A DNA stretch of 64,000 bases from Austropuccinia psidii (GCA_023105745.1 JALGQZ010000004.1:68437112-68501111), one strand, 5' to 3'; counted from the first letter of the stretch, positions 42,816 to 55,540 are shown. Program-made: numbers and translations. Notes: generated by a model from the letters alone, not told the origin.

Positions 42816-43569
42816 AAACTAGTTAAATCAAACTGTGAAGAAGTCCTATGGCATAATCAAGAATATTAGAGTTTCAACCAGAAGAATGTCAATTAAAATA
42901 TAAAATACCAATTTCCCCACCATTTTGAAAATCTGATGTCAGTGCACTTAATAGCAAATTCTGTATTTTCCCCACTTTCTCCTCTTCCAAAAAAATATCA
43001 CCAGCTAAATTCTCTCAAAGATATCATATGACTAGAAGAAAGTTCAATTTTCAGAACCTTTATTTTCTCCACTTTCTGGGCAAAAATAAACTCTCACCAG
43101 CCAAATTAGCTTGATGACACCACATAATTTTTATAAGAAAAAATACCACCAGGAAAATTTTCTCAGCAAACATGTAACAAAGTCACCAAAATTCAAAATT
43201 CAATGAGCTGAATTCTCTCAAAGATATAATATTACTAGAATAAATTTCAATTTTCAGAAACTGTATTTTCTCCAGTTTCTTGGCAAAATCAATCTCAATT
43301 ACATCACATGATTTTGATAAGAAAAAACACCACCTGGAAAACTTTCTCAGAAAACACATTGCTACACCAGCACTACATATCTCACCAGCTAAAACATCTA
43401 AGCTATGAATTTTAGAGTTCCCCTGAATTGAGAAGCTCTATGGAGACCCAAAAGGTATAAGTAGAGGACTTCTCTCCCACATTTTCCAAAAAAAAGGAAA
43501 AAGTTTCCATGATTGAGGATCACAACCATCCCTTAACTAGCAGGATATCTAGAATTGTAGTAGTGTTTT

Positions 43570-43760
43570 AGTCATGAAAAGCTCAGTTTCCTTGCTCAGT
43601 AGCTTAGTATCAGCAAAGAATAGTAGTATAGCTGTAGTGAAAAGCTCAAGTAGCCTTGCTCAGTAGCTTAGTATTAGTGAAGAATAGTAGTCTAACCATA
43701 GTGAAAAGCTCAGTAGCCTTGCTCAGAAGCTTAGTCCTATTAAAAAAAGTGGTAGTGATA
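43570..43760. repeat. Roughly 63-bp minisatellite
   Basis: Three units with GTGAAAAGCTCAGTAGCCTT, GCTCAGTAGCTTAGTAT and AAGAATAGTAGT, the last unit decaying. Confidence 0.8.
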
Positions 43761-44944
43761 AAAAGAAACATAGTATCAAAGTTTATTGAAGAGTTATTCT
43801 TAGTATTAAACCTAGTAGTCTTATTATTAGTATTAAAAACATAATTATGATAAACATAAAGCCAATTATTATTAGCCTTATAACATAAAATATTAGTTTT
43901 TATTTCTTACAATTATAGTTTTGATTGTATTGTTATTGATAGGTCTGATTTAGAGAGTAATGATAAGTCTTCTCTATCTGTCAAAGCCACAAATCTTATT
44001 TTATTTTGTGCTTCTCTGTAGGATGACTATTCAGTATTAATTAGAGGGGAAGCTAATACATCTTAGCACCCATGGTTATTGGACAATTCTGAAATTAAGA
44101 ACAGACTTACCAATAATTTCCCCCTCCAGGTACTACCTTATTTCATCCCATAACAAAAGGAGTTCCCAAAATACCATCTATATCCATTATGAATCATTCG
44201 AGCTGCTCTGAAGGCATAAAAAGAGCCTTTGCATCATTGTTTTTGTCCATCATTATCATCATCATTCAGATCTTATTAGACATTTAAACAGATAGAGTTT
44301 TACTAAATATAAAACTTTATTATTAAAATTAATTCTTTATAGATTTCAAATTAAATAATTGAGATCATAGAATTCAGATTATTGTTGTAATTACCAATAA
44401 TACATTTTATCTTATAAAATTCTTGTCTCAAATAGCTTTTGCAAATCACAAATTTATCTAAAGCTCTTAAATCTTATTTTATCATAAAAAAGTTGTTTTT
44501 AACTTTTAAAATATTGATTTTTGGTGGTTTCAACTTATAAACATTATTTAATACTATAACTGTTTTTTTTTGACTTATTTTATGAAATAAATATCATAAG
44601 TAAGTTTTCTCTGAATTTATATATCTTTTTTATCTATTATTTTGTGTGTGATTTTTTTATGAATAATAGCTATATTACTTATAAGTGGATAAATATTATC
44701 TCTTTCCATATATAATTGTCTAATTAAGAGCTCTTATATTTCTTATTATTATAACTGTCAGTGACTATAATCATAATAGAATGATTATAATTTCTTATAA
44801 TTATTAAAAAAAATTATTATTAATTTTAATAATTATATTACTTTGTGGTTACAATATTGAATTATATTATAATTTCTACTGAGGAAAGTCATAATACTCT
44901 TGATATTTGTTACTGTTATCAAGAGTTTCATAGAAAAACCTTAT

Positions 44945-45375
44945 AATGATGGTGTGTGTCAATTTTTGTGGCTCACACCAATCCAACCTTCTCTTCACAC
45001 CAGAAAGTCAATGAACTGCTGCTGATTTAATTACAAAGCTATGAACCTGCCCTATTACCTTTCATCAATTAAATTCAGAACCAACATCAGGTATACTCAA
45101 GGGGGAGGGTTCTTCAGTCCACACAACAAATATTGTGATGTTATGCCAAGACCAATATAGATACACAGATCCCCAGATCTTAACCCAATAAAAAACATTT
45201 GGAAAAAACTATCATTGAATTTTTTTAATCCTTGTGTAACAATGCCTGGATTACATCAAGAAATTACAGCTTCTTGAAGAACCTTACTGCAAAATAAATT
45301 CAAGAAATTGGCTAGATCCCTGCCTGCCTGAAATCAGGCTGTCATCAATAGCTGCATAGCCCCAACAAGATGGTG
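44945..45375 (+). pseudogene. Tc1/mariner transposase relic
   Basis: A frame near 45173-45220 reads SPDLNPIKNIWKKL, the signature around the third acidic residue of Tc1-like DDE transposases (usually SPDLNPIE). The downstream frame is stopped several times. The left part starts GTGTGTGTCAATTTTTGTGG, which may be a terminal-repeat remnant. Only the C-terminal third is recognisable. Confidence 0.65.
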
Positions 45376-45798
45376 TTTTTTTTTAAAACTTGTTGTCATT
45401 ATTCTTAACTATTGTTGAAATCAAAACTGGTATTAATTTTATATTAATGTGAGCACTTTTGTGAGACAAATGAATGAGTTTTTTTCCAAAAAACAAACAA
45501 ACAATACCCACAGTGTTACAAAACAAGAAACAAAAAATGCAGTCACAAGACTGTGCGGATTTAATTGGTAGGTGAGTACAAACTTTGACGCAAACAGTTC
45601 CGCAAGCTGCCGTAAAAGTTGCCAGATAAAGGGAGCAAGTAATCAAAAATGAGACTTGATGATGAGATAAGGTGATTTCACGGATGCGCAGTATCATTGT
45701 GAAGTTGCCCAAGTTCTTGTTCACTGGTTGTTAAAAGTCAAGCCTAGTTAGAAGTACTCAACCTCCGATTGCCACAGGCAAAACACCTTGATCTTAAG
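45376..45798. promoter_or_regulatory. Upstream region of the nucleoside transporter gene
   Basis: About 420 bp that should hold the promoter and 5' untranslated region of the transporter at 45799. No TATA box or initiator could be placed with confidence. A minus-strand open stretch here (45383-45724) has no protein features. Confidence 0.35.
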
Positions 45799-48700
45799 AT
45801 GGACCCTGTGGATCCTGTGCCCGATGAGAAGAGATGCTTAGAATGCTTGGAGCTGGGACCAATCCAACCAGGAGGTACCTCAAGAGGTTCAAAAGTCATC
45901 GTTAGTATCAAATTTTCAATCAAATCACAAATGGAATGTTCTCATTTTTAACATCTGCGTCATCGTTCACCTCGGCAATCGACTATTTAGCCCGAAATTC
46001 ATGACACTGATCATCATCAAGACCAATCCGTCCGAGAGAATGGAAACGAACAATTTGATAGAAACATAAAAGGCAAAGTTGAAGATTTGAAGATTGAAGA
46101 AAACATCCCTGCCATCCGAGGGCATTCCAATAACGCAACTCCTAATCTCAAGAAGTTTACATCGGCCGTGAGAAACTACTCTCAAGTGTTCCTAAAAAAT
46201 AAAGAAAAGTTCCTTCAATTAGGTCGGTGCTACCTTTCTCTAACGCTTTCACTTGACAGCTTCCTGTAAAATTTTACATGGAATCTTCACGTTTTTTCTT
46301 CAGCCTTTGTGCTTTCCTTTTATTGTCTAGGGGTTTTTTGCCCTTTCCTCTCATTTACAATCCATTTCATACATATGAGTGCAGAACGAATTAAAATATA
46401 AACTCAAAAATCTCAATGCGGTCAACTTTCTGCGTTCTCTTTGGTCATACGAATAACTGGTTGCTAATTTTCGCATGATTTTTTTATCCACCATATCTTC
46501 TGTATAAAATGATACTATCTAAACCATAAATGTAATATGATCACTTTGTGCGCTTGCTTCTTTGCTGGTTGATTTGAAAATAAATAAATAAAAATTACAA
46601 AAAAGTATTCGTCCTGGTTTTATTAAGTTGGTGGCTCACAGGAATTTCTTTGAAAAGGACAAGAGGGAAATGGATTATTACTACTATCTTAACTTGGACA
46701 CTTTTGTTAATGAGTTGAGTCTTTCAGATTGTCACTTCACTTTGAAAAATTCATAGAAAATAAAGCCTTAACCTAAAACATTGGTTTGACAATTTAGTCT
46801 TGCGTCGTTGGATATCTTTCGAAAACTTTTCCAAACCTATTTCAGGAACTTTTAAGAACCTAGCTGTAAAATTTCAAAAAGACAATTCTTCAAGTTTTTT
46901 GTCTTTTGTTGTCACTCATAGCAAATGTATTAGCTTTGGTTTTGGCTGGTTAATCTTATTGTCATCTTGGCTTTTTAATGTATTTGGAACTCGCTTGAAT
47001 TCGTCTCGAAATCAATCAGAATCATATTTTGGTCGCGTTAGAGCTTTGGTTGGACTAATTATTTTGCAATTTTTGCTTTGGTGAGCTTATTGAGTTAAAT
47101 TTCAATCCTTTCAGAGCTTTTTTCCTTATTCGCTTTTTATAAGGTTCACGTCCAATAATAAAAAATTGATCCGTTGGAGAACAATTTTGGTTGGCTTGAT
47201 TCTTCAAGAAATTTTATCTGTTTTGGTCCTGAAGACTGAAGCTGGGTAAATATGTTTTCTTTTTCCACTACATCTTGACATTTCAAACAAAAACTTAGTA
47301 AATTTAACTTTGGGTTTCATTATTACTGCCTCGCTGGTGCTTCTGATTTGAAAGGTTTCATTTTTTCAACTGGATCGCGAAAGCAGCTACCGACTTATTG
47401 AACCAAGGTACAAGGGCAGCAGAATTTTTTTTTTCGAAGCAGGTGATTCAAAATCACTGGTTTTGTAAGCTTCTATACTTTCTTAATTAAGGCAAGTAGA
47501 GGACTAAGCTGATATATCATATAAACTTAGTTGTGAATGCACTGGCCGCAATGATTTTTTTCATAGCATTCATTCAATTGCTTTGTGGGTTTCTATTAAA
47601 AGTCTTTTAACTTGTTTTGATTTATCACTGGGTTTTTTATTATTAATCACAACAGAATAAGTCATGCTCAAAGATTCTATGATTCCATTCCCTTTTTAGA
47701 CTACTTGGGTGTTATGAATGCTATTTTGACAAAGTTTGGTTGGGTTTTTCATACCCTCATGGGTGTAAGTGGGGGTGAGGCTGTTGTCGCTGCTGCATCC
47801 CCTTTTGTTGGTCAAGTCAGTTGATCATTTTTCTTTTTTTTTTCTCATTTTTCTCCTTAATTCTTTTTTTCAACATCCATATTTAATTTTATTTAACCCT
47901 CACTTATGTATTAGGGATCGAATGCAATCTTAGTCAAAGTAAGCTAACAAATTTTGCAAAATAATAAAAAGAGATATTTCGCATCTAGCTTTTTTCTGAG
48001 AATATATGAATCAAACATATCCAGCCTTTCATAGCCCATATGACGCCTTCGGAATTTCATCAAGTTATGACTTCAGGTTTCGCAACTATTGCTGGATCGG
48101 TTGTTTCGGCTTACGTAGATTTGGGAATGCCAGCAGTGTATTTGATTAGTGGTGAGTTAAAATGAATACCCTTTACAAACAAACCAGAAAAATAGTACTC
48201 ATTCAAAGTTCAAGCCTCGATCATGAGTATACCTGCTTCCCTGCAAATTAGCAAGCTACGATTCCCTGAAAATTCGACTTCACTCACAGCGGGTGGGATG
48301 GTGATTTCAAAAGAAGAAGATACTGAAAAAGAGGGGAACGCAATTCAAGCATTCTCCAACGGAGCTTGCCTTGGTCTTAAAATTGCTGGGATGATGTTAG
48401 TAATCTTCATTTCACACCAATCGTTTCTTTTGTGATCTTAGTCTTGGTCTTGAAGTTTTCTGATGTTGGTTTTTTGCTACTTACTGACCAGACTTGCAAA
48501 CGTCTTGACAGTATTAGGATTATTGTATACCGTAGATGGGATATTAACTTGGATCGGTCAATTTTGGGGAATGGATCCAAATGGTTCACATCCTTTGACG
48601 CTGGAGTTGATTTTGCAGTATGTATTTTATCCAATCGCAGTAAGCTCTCTAGATTTTCGCCCCTATGTCTCTATCCTCCTAATTTAAATTGAGTAATTAG

Positions 48701-49383
48701 CGTGAAAAACATGAAATATTGAGGTCCTTACGAACTTTTTTACCAGTGGCTTATGGGGACGCCTCATGTAGACATTTTGAAGATATCTAAACTTTTGGCA
48801 TTGAAGATGATTTCAAACGAATTTTTAGCTTGTTTTGAGTTTTCCTGTTTTCAAAAACTATATTCTGATTTCTAATGCTCTAAAAGGGTAACGTGACATT
48901 GATTTCGTATTCTTAGACCAACGACTAGCCGAGATGAAGCCAGAAATGACAGACAAGGGATTTTTGATTGGTGTGTATTGCTTGTGTGGATTTGCGAACT
49001 TAAGTAGTTTAGGCGTTCAAGTTGAGCCAAGTTTTTTCAAATATACCTTAACAATTTAACAAAAAATTGTTATCACAAAAAAACCCCCTACCAGCTATTC
49101 ATACTTGTTAACATCTGAAAGCGCTCTTACCTTACTGATGAAACAAACAAAAATGAAATACAAAAAACCAGATCGGAATCTTAAGCAGCTTGGCACCAAC
49201 AAGGAAAGATGACATCACTCATCTTGCAGTTTCTGCTCTAATGTGTGGCTTTTTATCCACAGTTCAAAGTGCTAGTGAGCTAAATAAATATTTTATAAAC
49301 AAAATTTTACTACGAATTAATTAACCTACTATAATTGTTGCGGAATTTATATCTACGTAGTGCTTGCTGGCATGATCTTTTGA
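45799..49383 (+). CDS. Concentrative nucleoside transporter (CNT family), 16 predicted exons
   Basis: Imports nucleosides across the plasma membrane with a sodium or proton gradient. Exons: 45799-45900, 45991-46222, 46606-46713, 46798-47080, 47144-47245, 47355-47464, 47531-47584, 47700-47815, 47915-47938, 48025-48151, 48209-48395, 48492-48639, 48747-48831, 48917-49020, 49172-49274, 49361-49383. All introns are GT-AG, phases agree, and the total is 1908 nt (635 residues), the usual family size. Visible segments: hydrophobic VFVLVLLSWWL, RWRTILVGLILQ, FHFFNWIA, FIQLLYYLGVM, GVSGGEAVVAAASPFVGQ, PFIAHMTPSEFHQVMTSGF, GSVVSAYVDLG, SIMSIPASLQISKL, NEFLAYQRLAEM, GFANLSSLGVQIG, LAPTRKDD. The long third intron (383 nt) and exon 1 are the least certain. 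It is the only clear host gene in the window and looks intact. Confidence 0.85.
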
Positions 49384-50007
49384 TTTCATTGATCTAAAAG
49401 AACAAGCTCTCACCTTTTTATGAGCGATAGTAAATGCATTTATGCAAATGAGACTTTAACGAAAAAAAATCATAATGATCCAAAGGTGTTTTATCAAAAT
49501 TACCCATAAATAAATTACTAGTAGGGGCTGGAAGCTATGTAAAAATGATCAGGGGAAGAAGAATATTAAAGGAAATGTGCTTTGAAATCTCCCAATTACT
49601 ACTCTCTTCTAAACAACTTTTGTTGAAAAACCTTTTTGCTTATTTCATAACTCTTAAGGATTTGTTGAAAAGAATTGAAATTCTGAAGTGTAGCTATAAC
49701 TATTTAAAATGAAATCTGATTTTATTCTAAATACTAAAAAATACAGAACGGGAGTTTTGGCAATTTGAATTTTTTGAATAAATTATGAAATATAAGAGAA
49801 CAAAATATCATTTGAATGTTTTGATATGAATTCTTCCATAAAAAGTGGAGTTTTTTTTTCTTTTTTTGTGGAAATAATAATTTCATGATTATTTAAATTA
49901 TTGTAAATTTGAAATATTTTATTTAAGTTTAATAAAAATTCCAGCACTTAGAGTTCAAATTTAAACTTGATGTAAATTTAAATTATAATATTATTTTATT
50001 TCTTATT
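49384..50007. other. Downstream flank of the transporter gene
   Basis: About 620 bp of AT-rich sequence with no gene seen. It should include the 3' untranslated region; GAATAAATTATG near 49776 is one possible polyadenylation context. Confidence 0.4.
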
Positions 50008-51446
50008 TGTCAGGCTGAGTCTATGATGAAGCTTATTAATGACTAGTTACAAGCTTAAACTATGACTATGAAATGGTAAAAATGATAATAAAAAGTTTAT
50101 TTGTGATGTCAAGGGGTTTATCAAAGAATATTCAGGGCTTTACTATTGAGAAATAGTGGTGTTGAGCACTGTTTAAAGCCCTGGGTGCAGCTTTACCTGA
50201 TGGATCACAATAATAAAGATTACAAAAATTAAAATTATAATTATACCTGATTATTTTCCAAGAGTATAACTGTTTTTGACAGTTGTACTATGTAGGAATT
50301 CAAGAGAAAAATGAGGAAACCTTTTCTGGTGGAGAAAAGGTCCCTTTTTATCCTAAAATTGGGTGAAAAAGGCTATTAGACCTTTCCATGTAGAGGAAGT
50401 GAAGATTTTTCACTTCCAAGGACTGGCTTGTGGTTTTCACAAGGCCTGTATAGCCTGTATTGGGCTCAAATGTGGTTTTGAAACCACATCTGGGCAGTTT
50501 TCACCAATACAGGGTGAAACGTTTCATCTGGGGACCACATAGCCCTCTTCTGATGTGTATGACACATAGAATGCTGTACAGAGCCTGTACAGGACCCCAG
50601 TATTGACCAAACTATGAGATATTGAAGTATAAACAGGCTTCTTCATCTGTTTGACACCTCATAATCATAGTTATGTGAGGATATCCCACAGTCAGGCTGT
50701 ATTGGCCTGACTGTGGGATTTTGACCTCAAAACTGCCATACCTTTGTCTATTTTTGAGATATCAAGCTCAAAGTTGGTTCATTGTGTAGTCCTGAATGTG
50801 CTCTGCACAATGGTACCTCATCTGATATGGCTATCATTAGATAGGGCAAGGTTATGCCATGTACAAGATTTTTTGTACATATGTATGATTTTCTTAAAAT
50901 CTGTATGGCACTTTTTTTCCCCATACCTTTTGTTCTACATGAGATATAGGGAAATGAATGGCACCATCAGATAGCCCTAATTGTGCTCTTTCCAAAAAGG
51001 CCCCACTTTAGGTATCTCACACCAAAACTGTAGAAGTTAGATGAGAGGTGAATATTTTATTCACCCTTATTTGACCTTGTTTTGGTCATAACTTCTACGA
51101 TTCTGGTGCTAGCTCAGTTTGACTAGTACCATTGGATAGCCCTGATTTAGAGCTTCATTTTAAATACCCATTTAATGGGGTTAAGCCTCTTCCTCTGGAT
51201 TTCAGATGAGAGGTGAAAATTAAGGTTTATGCTCAGCAACAACTTTGAGCAGGAATAAATTTATTATTCTTTCATTTATGATGGTAGGACTTGTGTATTT
51301 GGAAAATGGTGGGTTTCCTCTTTTTTTTGATACCTTTTGGGCTTATTTGGCTCAGATCCATGTTTTGGTAGTATCTTGGCTTTACCATTGGTTTGTGGTA
51401 TTTGGCTGTCATGCTTGTGCTCTGGTTTTGAGTCACAGGCTGACAT
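50008..51446 (-). repeat. LTR of another retroelement (family F), 3' LTR, minus orientation
   Basis: 1439 bp, on the plus strand from TGTCAGGCTGAGTC to GTCACAGGCTGACA, with short inverted ends TGTCAG. To its right, on the minus strand, lie a purine tract (GAGGGAGGGTA) and the end of a pol gene. It contains CTGTATTG / CAATACAG motifs (50440-50710). Confidence 0.8.
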
Positions 51447-51759
51447 ACCCTCCCTCTAAAAAAGGCTCATCATTGATGAGACTTTCCAGTCCTCCTAGAG
51501 GCCCTGAATCTCCTTAGATGAAGGTTCCCATCTGGTATGGCATCCTCCTCCAATCATTTGTCTTTATCTGCTGTCTGATTTTTAAATCTGACCAAGTAGT
51601 GTCTTAGGTCTTTACCAATAAGTCTGATCTTCCTGGCCTTGATGATTTTCTTCACAGGGCCAGGGAATTCTTCCACTTCAACTATTTCTGGTGAAGTGGA
51701 ATTTTCCTTCCTGGAGGGGAACTTGTCCTCCTCTGTCTGGAAGTATGGCTTAACCAAAC
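51447..51759 (-). pseudogene. Family F pol, C-terminal remnant
   Basis: The minus-strand frame reads VKPYFQTEEDKF... VEEFPGPVKKIIKARKIRL, LRHYLVRFKNQ, then DKWLEEDAIPDG. This is the chromodomain-like tail of a Ty3 pol (compare YLVRWKG...W of other elements). It is cut at 51759 where an LTR begins (TGTAAGG). All upstream domains are missing. Confidence 0.75.
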
Positions 51760-51964
51760 TGTAAGGTTTGAATATGAAACAATAAGTAAAAATTACTAAT
51801 ATTTTACTTATTGCACTCTGAATGTCCTTATAAATAAAATCAATAAGATAAAAATGATTATGATAATAAAGAATTATTATAGTTATGGTGTAAAAATATT
51901 TAAATTATTAAATAAATATAATAATAGAATTTATGTTATGAAAAAAATATAATAAATAAATATA
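51760..51964 (-). repeat. Diverged family A LTR (copy 2), first segment
   Basis: Begins TGTAAGGTTTGAATATGAAAC, like copy 1 at 14301. It is interrupted by a MULE at 51965 and continues at 55572, 56451 and 58364. Confidence 0.7.
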
Positions 51965-52237
51965 GGGTGTTGGTAAACACACGTAAGCCCTTACGTGTTT
52001 TTACCAATTTATGGCCAAAACACGTAAGTTTATGGTAAAAACACGTAAGTGACCTTATTTTTCAAAAAAAATTCCTCAGGCTCAGTTTTGAGGATTTTTT
52101 TAATTTTTTTTTGCCATATTTTTCCCAACTTGGCATGTCAATAAGCACAAATTTTTCCAAAAAATGTTTTTTGCCAAATTTCACCAATTTGGCCAATATG
52201 CCAAAATGGCATTTTTTTTCAAAAATTCATTTAAAAT

Positions 52238-52610
52238 CTTCCCACTTATGAATTTCCTTGATTTTTTTTAAAAATGTAGGGTTCAATGTGAAGAATAAAG
52301 CACCAGAATCCCATAATTTTGGGAATTTCTTTGGGTGGGACAAGTGAAGGCGCAAAAAGGGTTTTTTTTTCAAATGTTTTTCCCATCATTGTAATATGCC
52401 TATTTTTAAAAAGTGAATTTAATAACTTCCCACTTATGAATTTCCTTCATTTTTTTTTTAATTAAAGGGTTCAATCTGGACAATAAAGAACCAGAAGCTC
52501 ATGAATTGGGAAATTTTTTTGGGTGGGACAACAAGTGAAGGTGCAATGAGTGTTTTTTTTCAACTGTTTTTTTTCTTGTGTGTAATATGACTATTTTCAA
52601 GTACAAAACT
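52238..52610. repeat. 188-bp tandem duplication in the MULE
   Basis: Two diverged copies, each starting CTTCCCACTTATGAATTTCC (52238 and 52426) and containing GGGTTCAAT and GGGTGGGACAA. Confidence 0.8.
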
Positions 52611-52647
52611 TCCACATGTTTGATAAAAAAGGAGACTGAGGTGGGAT

Positions 52648-55040
52648 TTAACAGAAACTCACAAACGGCTTGGGGCATTCATCACTTGTGTGATAATTGC
52701 TTTGACAATGCTCACAGGTCAAGTCAATTGCATCATAGATATTCAAACTGGTGGAAGGCTTGTGTGATTTTCTTTGTGAGGTTTTGCTTCCAATTGCCAA
52801 TTTTATGGACCTTCTAAGGGTTACTTCTGATTTATTCAATTCAGTTGCTGAGGGTAGTGAATCTGATTAACTGATGGATTTAGATAATGAGTCCTCACAA
52901 TCTTCAGAATCTTCAGATGAGTCCACTTCCATAATTGGAGAGGGGAAATCTGACTGGGATCTTGATGTTGTTGTGCTGGTCACTTTTGATGGGGGTCTTC
53001 CTCTTCTACCGGATTGACTTTCAATAATTTCAAATCTTGAAGGTTCTCTTTTGTTTTGATTTTTGTTTTTATTCTTGGCTCCGTGGGGTCTTCCACGGAT
53101 ATTCTTGCATTCTAGAGGGTCTTCATAATATTGATCATCCTCTTGACTCTTGGGAATTTGATCAAATGGGACTTTTCCAGTCAAAACATCTTAAAAATGC
53201 TGAAGTATTGGAGTGATTGCTGCCATTGGTCTTTGAAACAGGTCTTCCCCAATGTCTTCAAATATTCTCTTGGCTTCATTCTTTCTTTCTTTTTCAACAG
53301 TTTGATCATCACCTTGAAAACCAGCCTGAGAAGAATATGACAAATAAAATCAGTTAAGAAGAAAAAAATAATAATAACAAATTAAAAAAACCTCACAGGC
53401 AAATTCAAATGCCATTGAGGATGGAAGTCTGATAATTCAAGCCTTTGGCGCTTGGCAAATGCCTTTTGGGTCTTATGCTTGCAAGGAATGCCTTTATAAT
53501 TTTTGTATTTGTTGGTGCATTTTTCATTTGGAGGAAATTTTGTTTTGAAATTTTCAAAGGCAATCTGAAGAGCGTAATGAGACACCTTGCCATTGAGGGC
53601 ACAGATGTGTGGAGGAAAATTTTTGAAATGGACAATCATTTCTTTGGAGATTCTGTTGATTATTTCAATAAATTGTTTTCTGAATGCCATGTGGAGAGCC
53701 CTGACTACCTCCAGGAGAGTACCAGTGGACTTTTGGAGCCAAAGTTTAACCATGGCATGGGCACCTTCAACTCTGGAGCTGGAGCCCACCCCCAGGTGGC
53801 AATGGTGGTTGGTCCAGGCTTGCACATAATATTCCTTTAGAGGAAGCCAGGTATTTTCCAAATACTGCAAGCCCTCAGGGCTTTTAACTTGCTTTTGAAG
53901 CTTCTTCCAGTTGTCTTTGAAAGACTTTTCAGTGGATGAATACATAAGCTGAGAAATGAATCCCAAAGTCACTAATAAAGACAATAATAAGAAAAAAATT
54001 GAAATAAAGTGAAATAAAGTGAAGAAGTATATTACTTGATTCCAAAGGCCCATAAAATTTTCAAAATATGTTCCATGACCAATTTTCTTCATACAATGCC
54101 CAGATACATCATTGTTGATGTGCCAAATGCATAGCATGACTTTGGAGTCTGGGAAGAGCTTCTTAATAGAGTTTTTCAAGGCCAGATCCCTGTCAATAAC
54201 AATAACTGGAGGGGGAACAAGATTGGTCTTGTTGAGGACCTTTTCAATGTATTGATTTAATGCCCAAGTATATGAAGTTTCATTTTCATTCTTCATAAAA
54301 CAAAAATCCCCAGAAAAGGTCTTATTGGTTGAGCTGAATCCAGCAATATGAAAAAGGGGCATTTTGTACTTATTGGTTTTATAAGTACAATCCATAAGAA
54401 TGACATGAGGAAAGCCATGAAGAAGTTTTATGGCCAGGGGGTGAGTAAAAAACAAGGAGGTAATGTGTCCCTCAGAATCTCTGGCAGAGGACCAAACAAA
54501 ATTTTCTTCTTTGAGAGTGTCAATAAGAGCATCAATGGGCCTTCTGCCTTGCAGTTTGTCTTTCTTGATTTTCTTGACTTGGTTGTAAATGTCTTGAAGG
54601 ATTACAGGCCTGTCAGACTCCCTCTGGCTGCATAATTGGGCCTGAATTTGCCTTGGCATGAGCAGTGATTCAGACATTTGAGCAATTTGGGATGTTTCTT
54701 GCTCATTAAATTTCCTGAAAGCAGGATGTGCCATGATATTTTCAGTGGCATCATGGCTATGTTCAGTATTTTTTCCTTTAAGCGTCCAAGTGGTACTCTT
54801 GGCATATTTCCTGGCATAAAGTCTAAAAGGACAATCAAGCCTTCTTGAGGTGACTTTTTTGGAGGGGCTTTTGTTGGGATTTGGGGTGCCAGACCTGTCA
54901 CAACATATTTCCATTTGGTTGTGGGTCATAATGGACCTCAAGGTGGACACAGAATACTCCTGAGCCCTGGAAACATTATGCACATGTTGCCAAAGAAGCT
55001 CAAGGGTCTGAAATTCCCCTTCAGTGGGGGGTTGAAGCAT
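52648..55040 (-). pseudogene. MULE transposase with FAR1-like finger, SWIM-like motif, AT-hooks and zinc knuckle
   Basis: Exon 1 runs from ATG 55040 to 54036, intron 54035-53949 (GTAATA...CTCAG, 87 nt, in frame so also readable), exon 2 to 53397, intron 53396-53326 (GTGAGG...CTCAG), exon 3 to 52648. Domains in order: a Cys/His finger (CPFRLYARKY...HSHD), a MULE DDE core (ILMDCTYKTNKYKMPL; VIVIDRDLALKNS; CIWHIN; SSSRVEGAHAMVKLWL), a SWIM-like C...GIPCKH, two AT-hook-like motifs (IRGRPHGAKNK; GRRGRPPSK), an acidic Ser stretch and a CX2CX4HX4C knuckle (CEHCQSNYHTSDEC). Two in-frame TAA codons (53191 and 52867) break the C-terminal part. The catalytic part is open. Confidence 0.85.
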
Positions 55041-55540
55041 TTTTTAATGAAAAATATGCATAAAAGTGAAAAAAAGGGGGATTTGGGGGATTTGGAATGG
55101 GGTAAGAACCTTTTGAAATGTAAAAAAAGGGGTGAAAAAAGGTGTGAAAAATGAACAGAAGTGGTTAAGAGTGAAAGAAAGTGGTTTAAATGTGGTATTA
55201 ATAGATGAGGGAAGGTAAAAAATTGAAAATTGAGAGGCTTGAAAGCAGGTTGTTATGGTGGGAAATGCAGTCTTTGGGGGAAAAAAAGAAGAAAAGTGTG
55301 AAAAGCTTTGCGAAATGGCTTTGGTAATGCTGTTTTTCCAAAAACAAACAATGGTTTGGGGTGGGGATAATGTAGATTATTGGGGTGTTTGGGCTTTTTT
55401 TTGGGGGGGCTGGGCAAAAAAATCTGAAACAATTTGGAGTTAGAGAGGTTTTGTGGGTAAAAAACCTCTTTTGGGCATGTTTTGGCCCAATACAGGCCCA
55501 ATTGTGTTTCATTTTTAATTAAAAATGGGCCCAGGGCACC
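55041..55540. other. MULE terminal region upstream of the transposase
   Basis: About 500 bp between the transposase start and the right inverted repeat, G-rich on the plus strand. Overlapping ORFs on both strands have no protein character. It presumably contains the transposase promoter. Confidence 0.5.

Larger units (their letters stand above)
40570..44944 (+). repeat. Diverged LTR-like tract with minisatellites
   Basis: No credible gene. Scattered similarity to family A LTRs in the same order suggests an old, expanded LTR relative: GGACTCTACACCAAAAATAA with a following GGGTAGACCCATAGGGTG (about 41143-41184), GGAAAAAAGCCAAATAGAG (about 41500), and a terminal AGAGTTTCATAGAAAAACC (about 44925). 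It carries three tandem arrays, listed separately. The call is tentative. Confidence 0.4.

Noticed and set aside
40570..44944. A complete extra retrotransposon in this tract
   Set aside because: Only short LTR-like similarities are seen; no RT, integrase, primer site or clear ends, so only a tentative LTR-like label was given.
45383..45724. 113-codon minus-strand ORF beside the transporter gene
   Set aside because: It overlaps the Tc1 relic and the transporter upstream region; composition is not protein-like and no motif was recognised.
48407..48692. Open stretches on both strands over 48407-48692
   Set aside because: They are shadows of transporter exons 11 and 12 in wrong frames.
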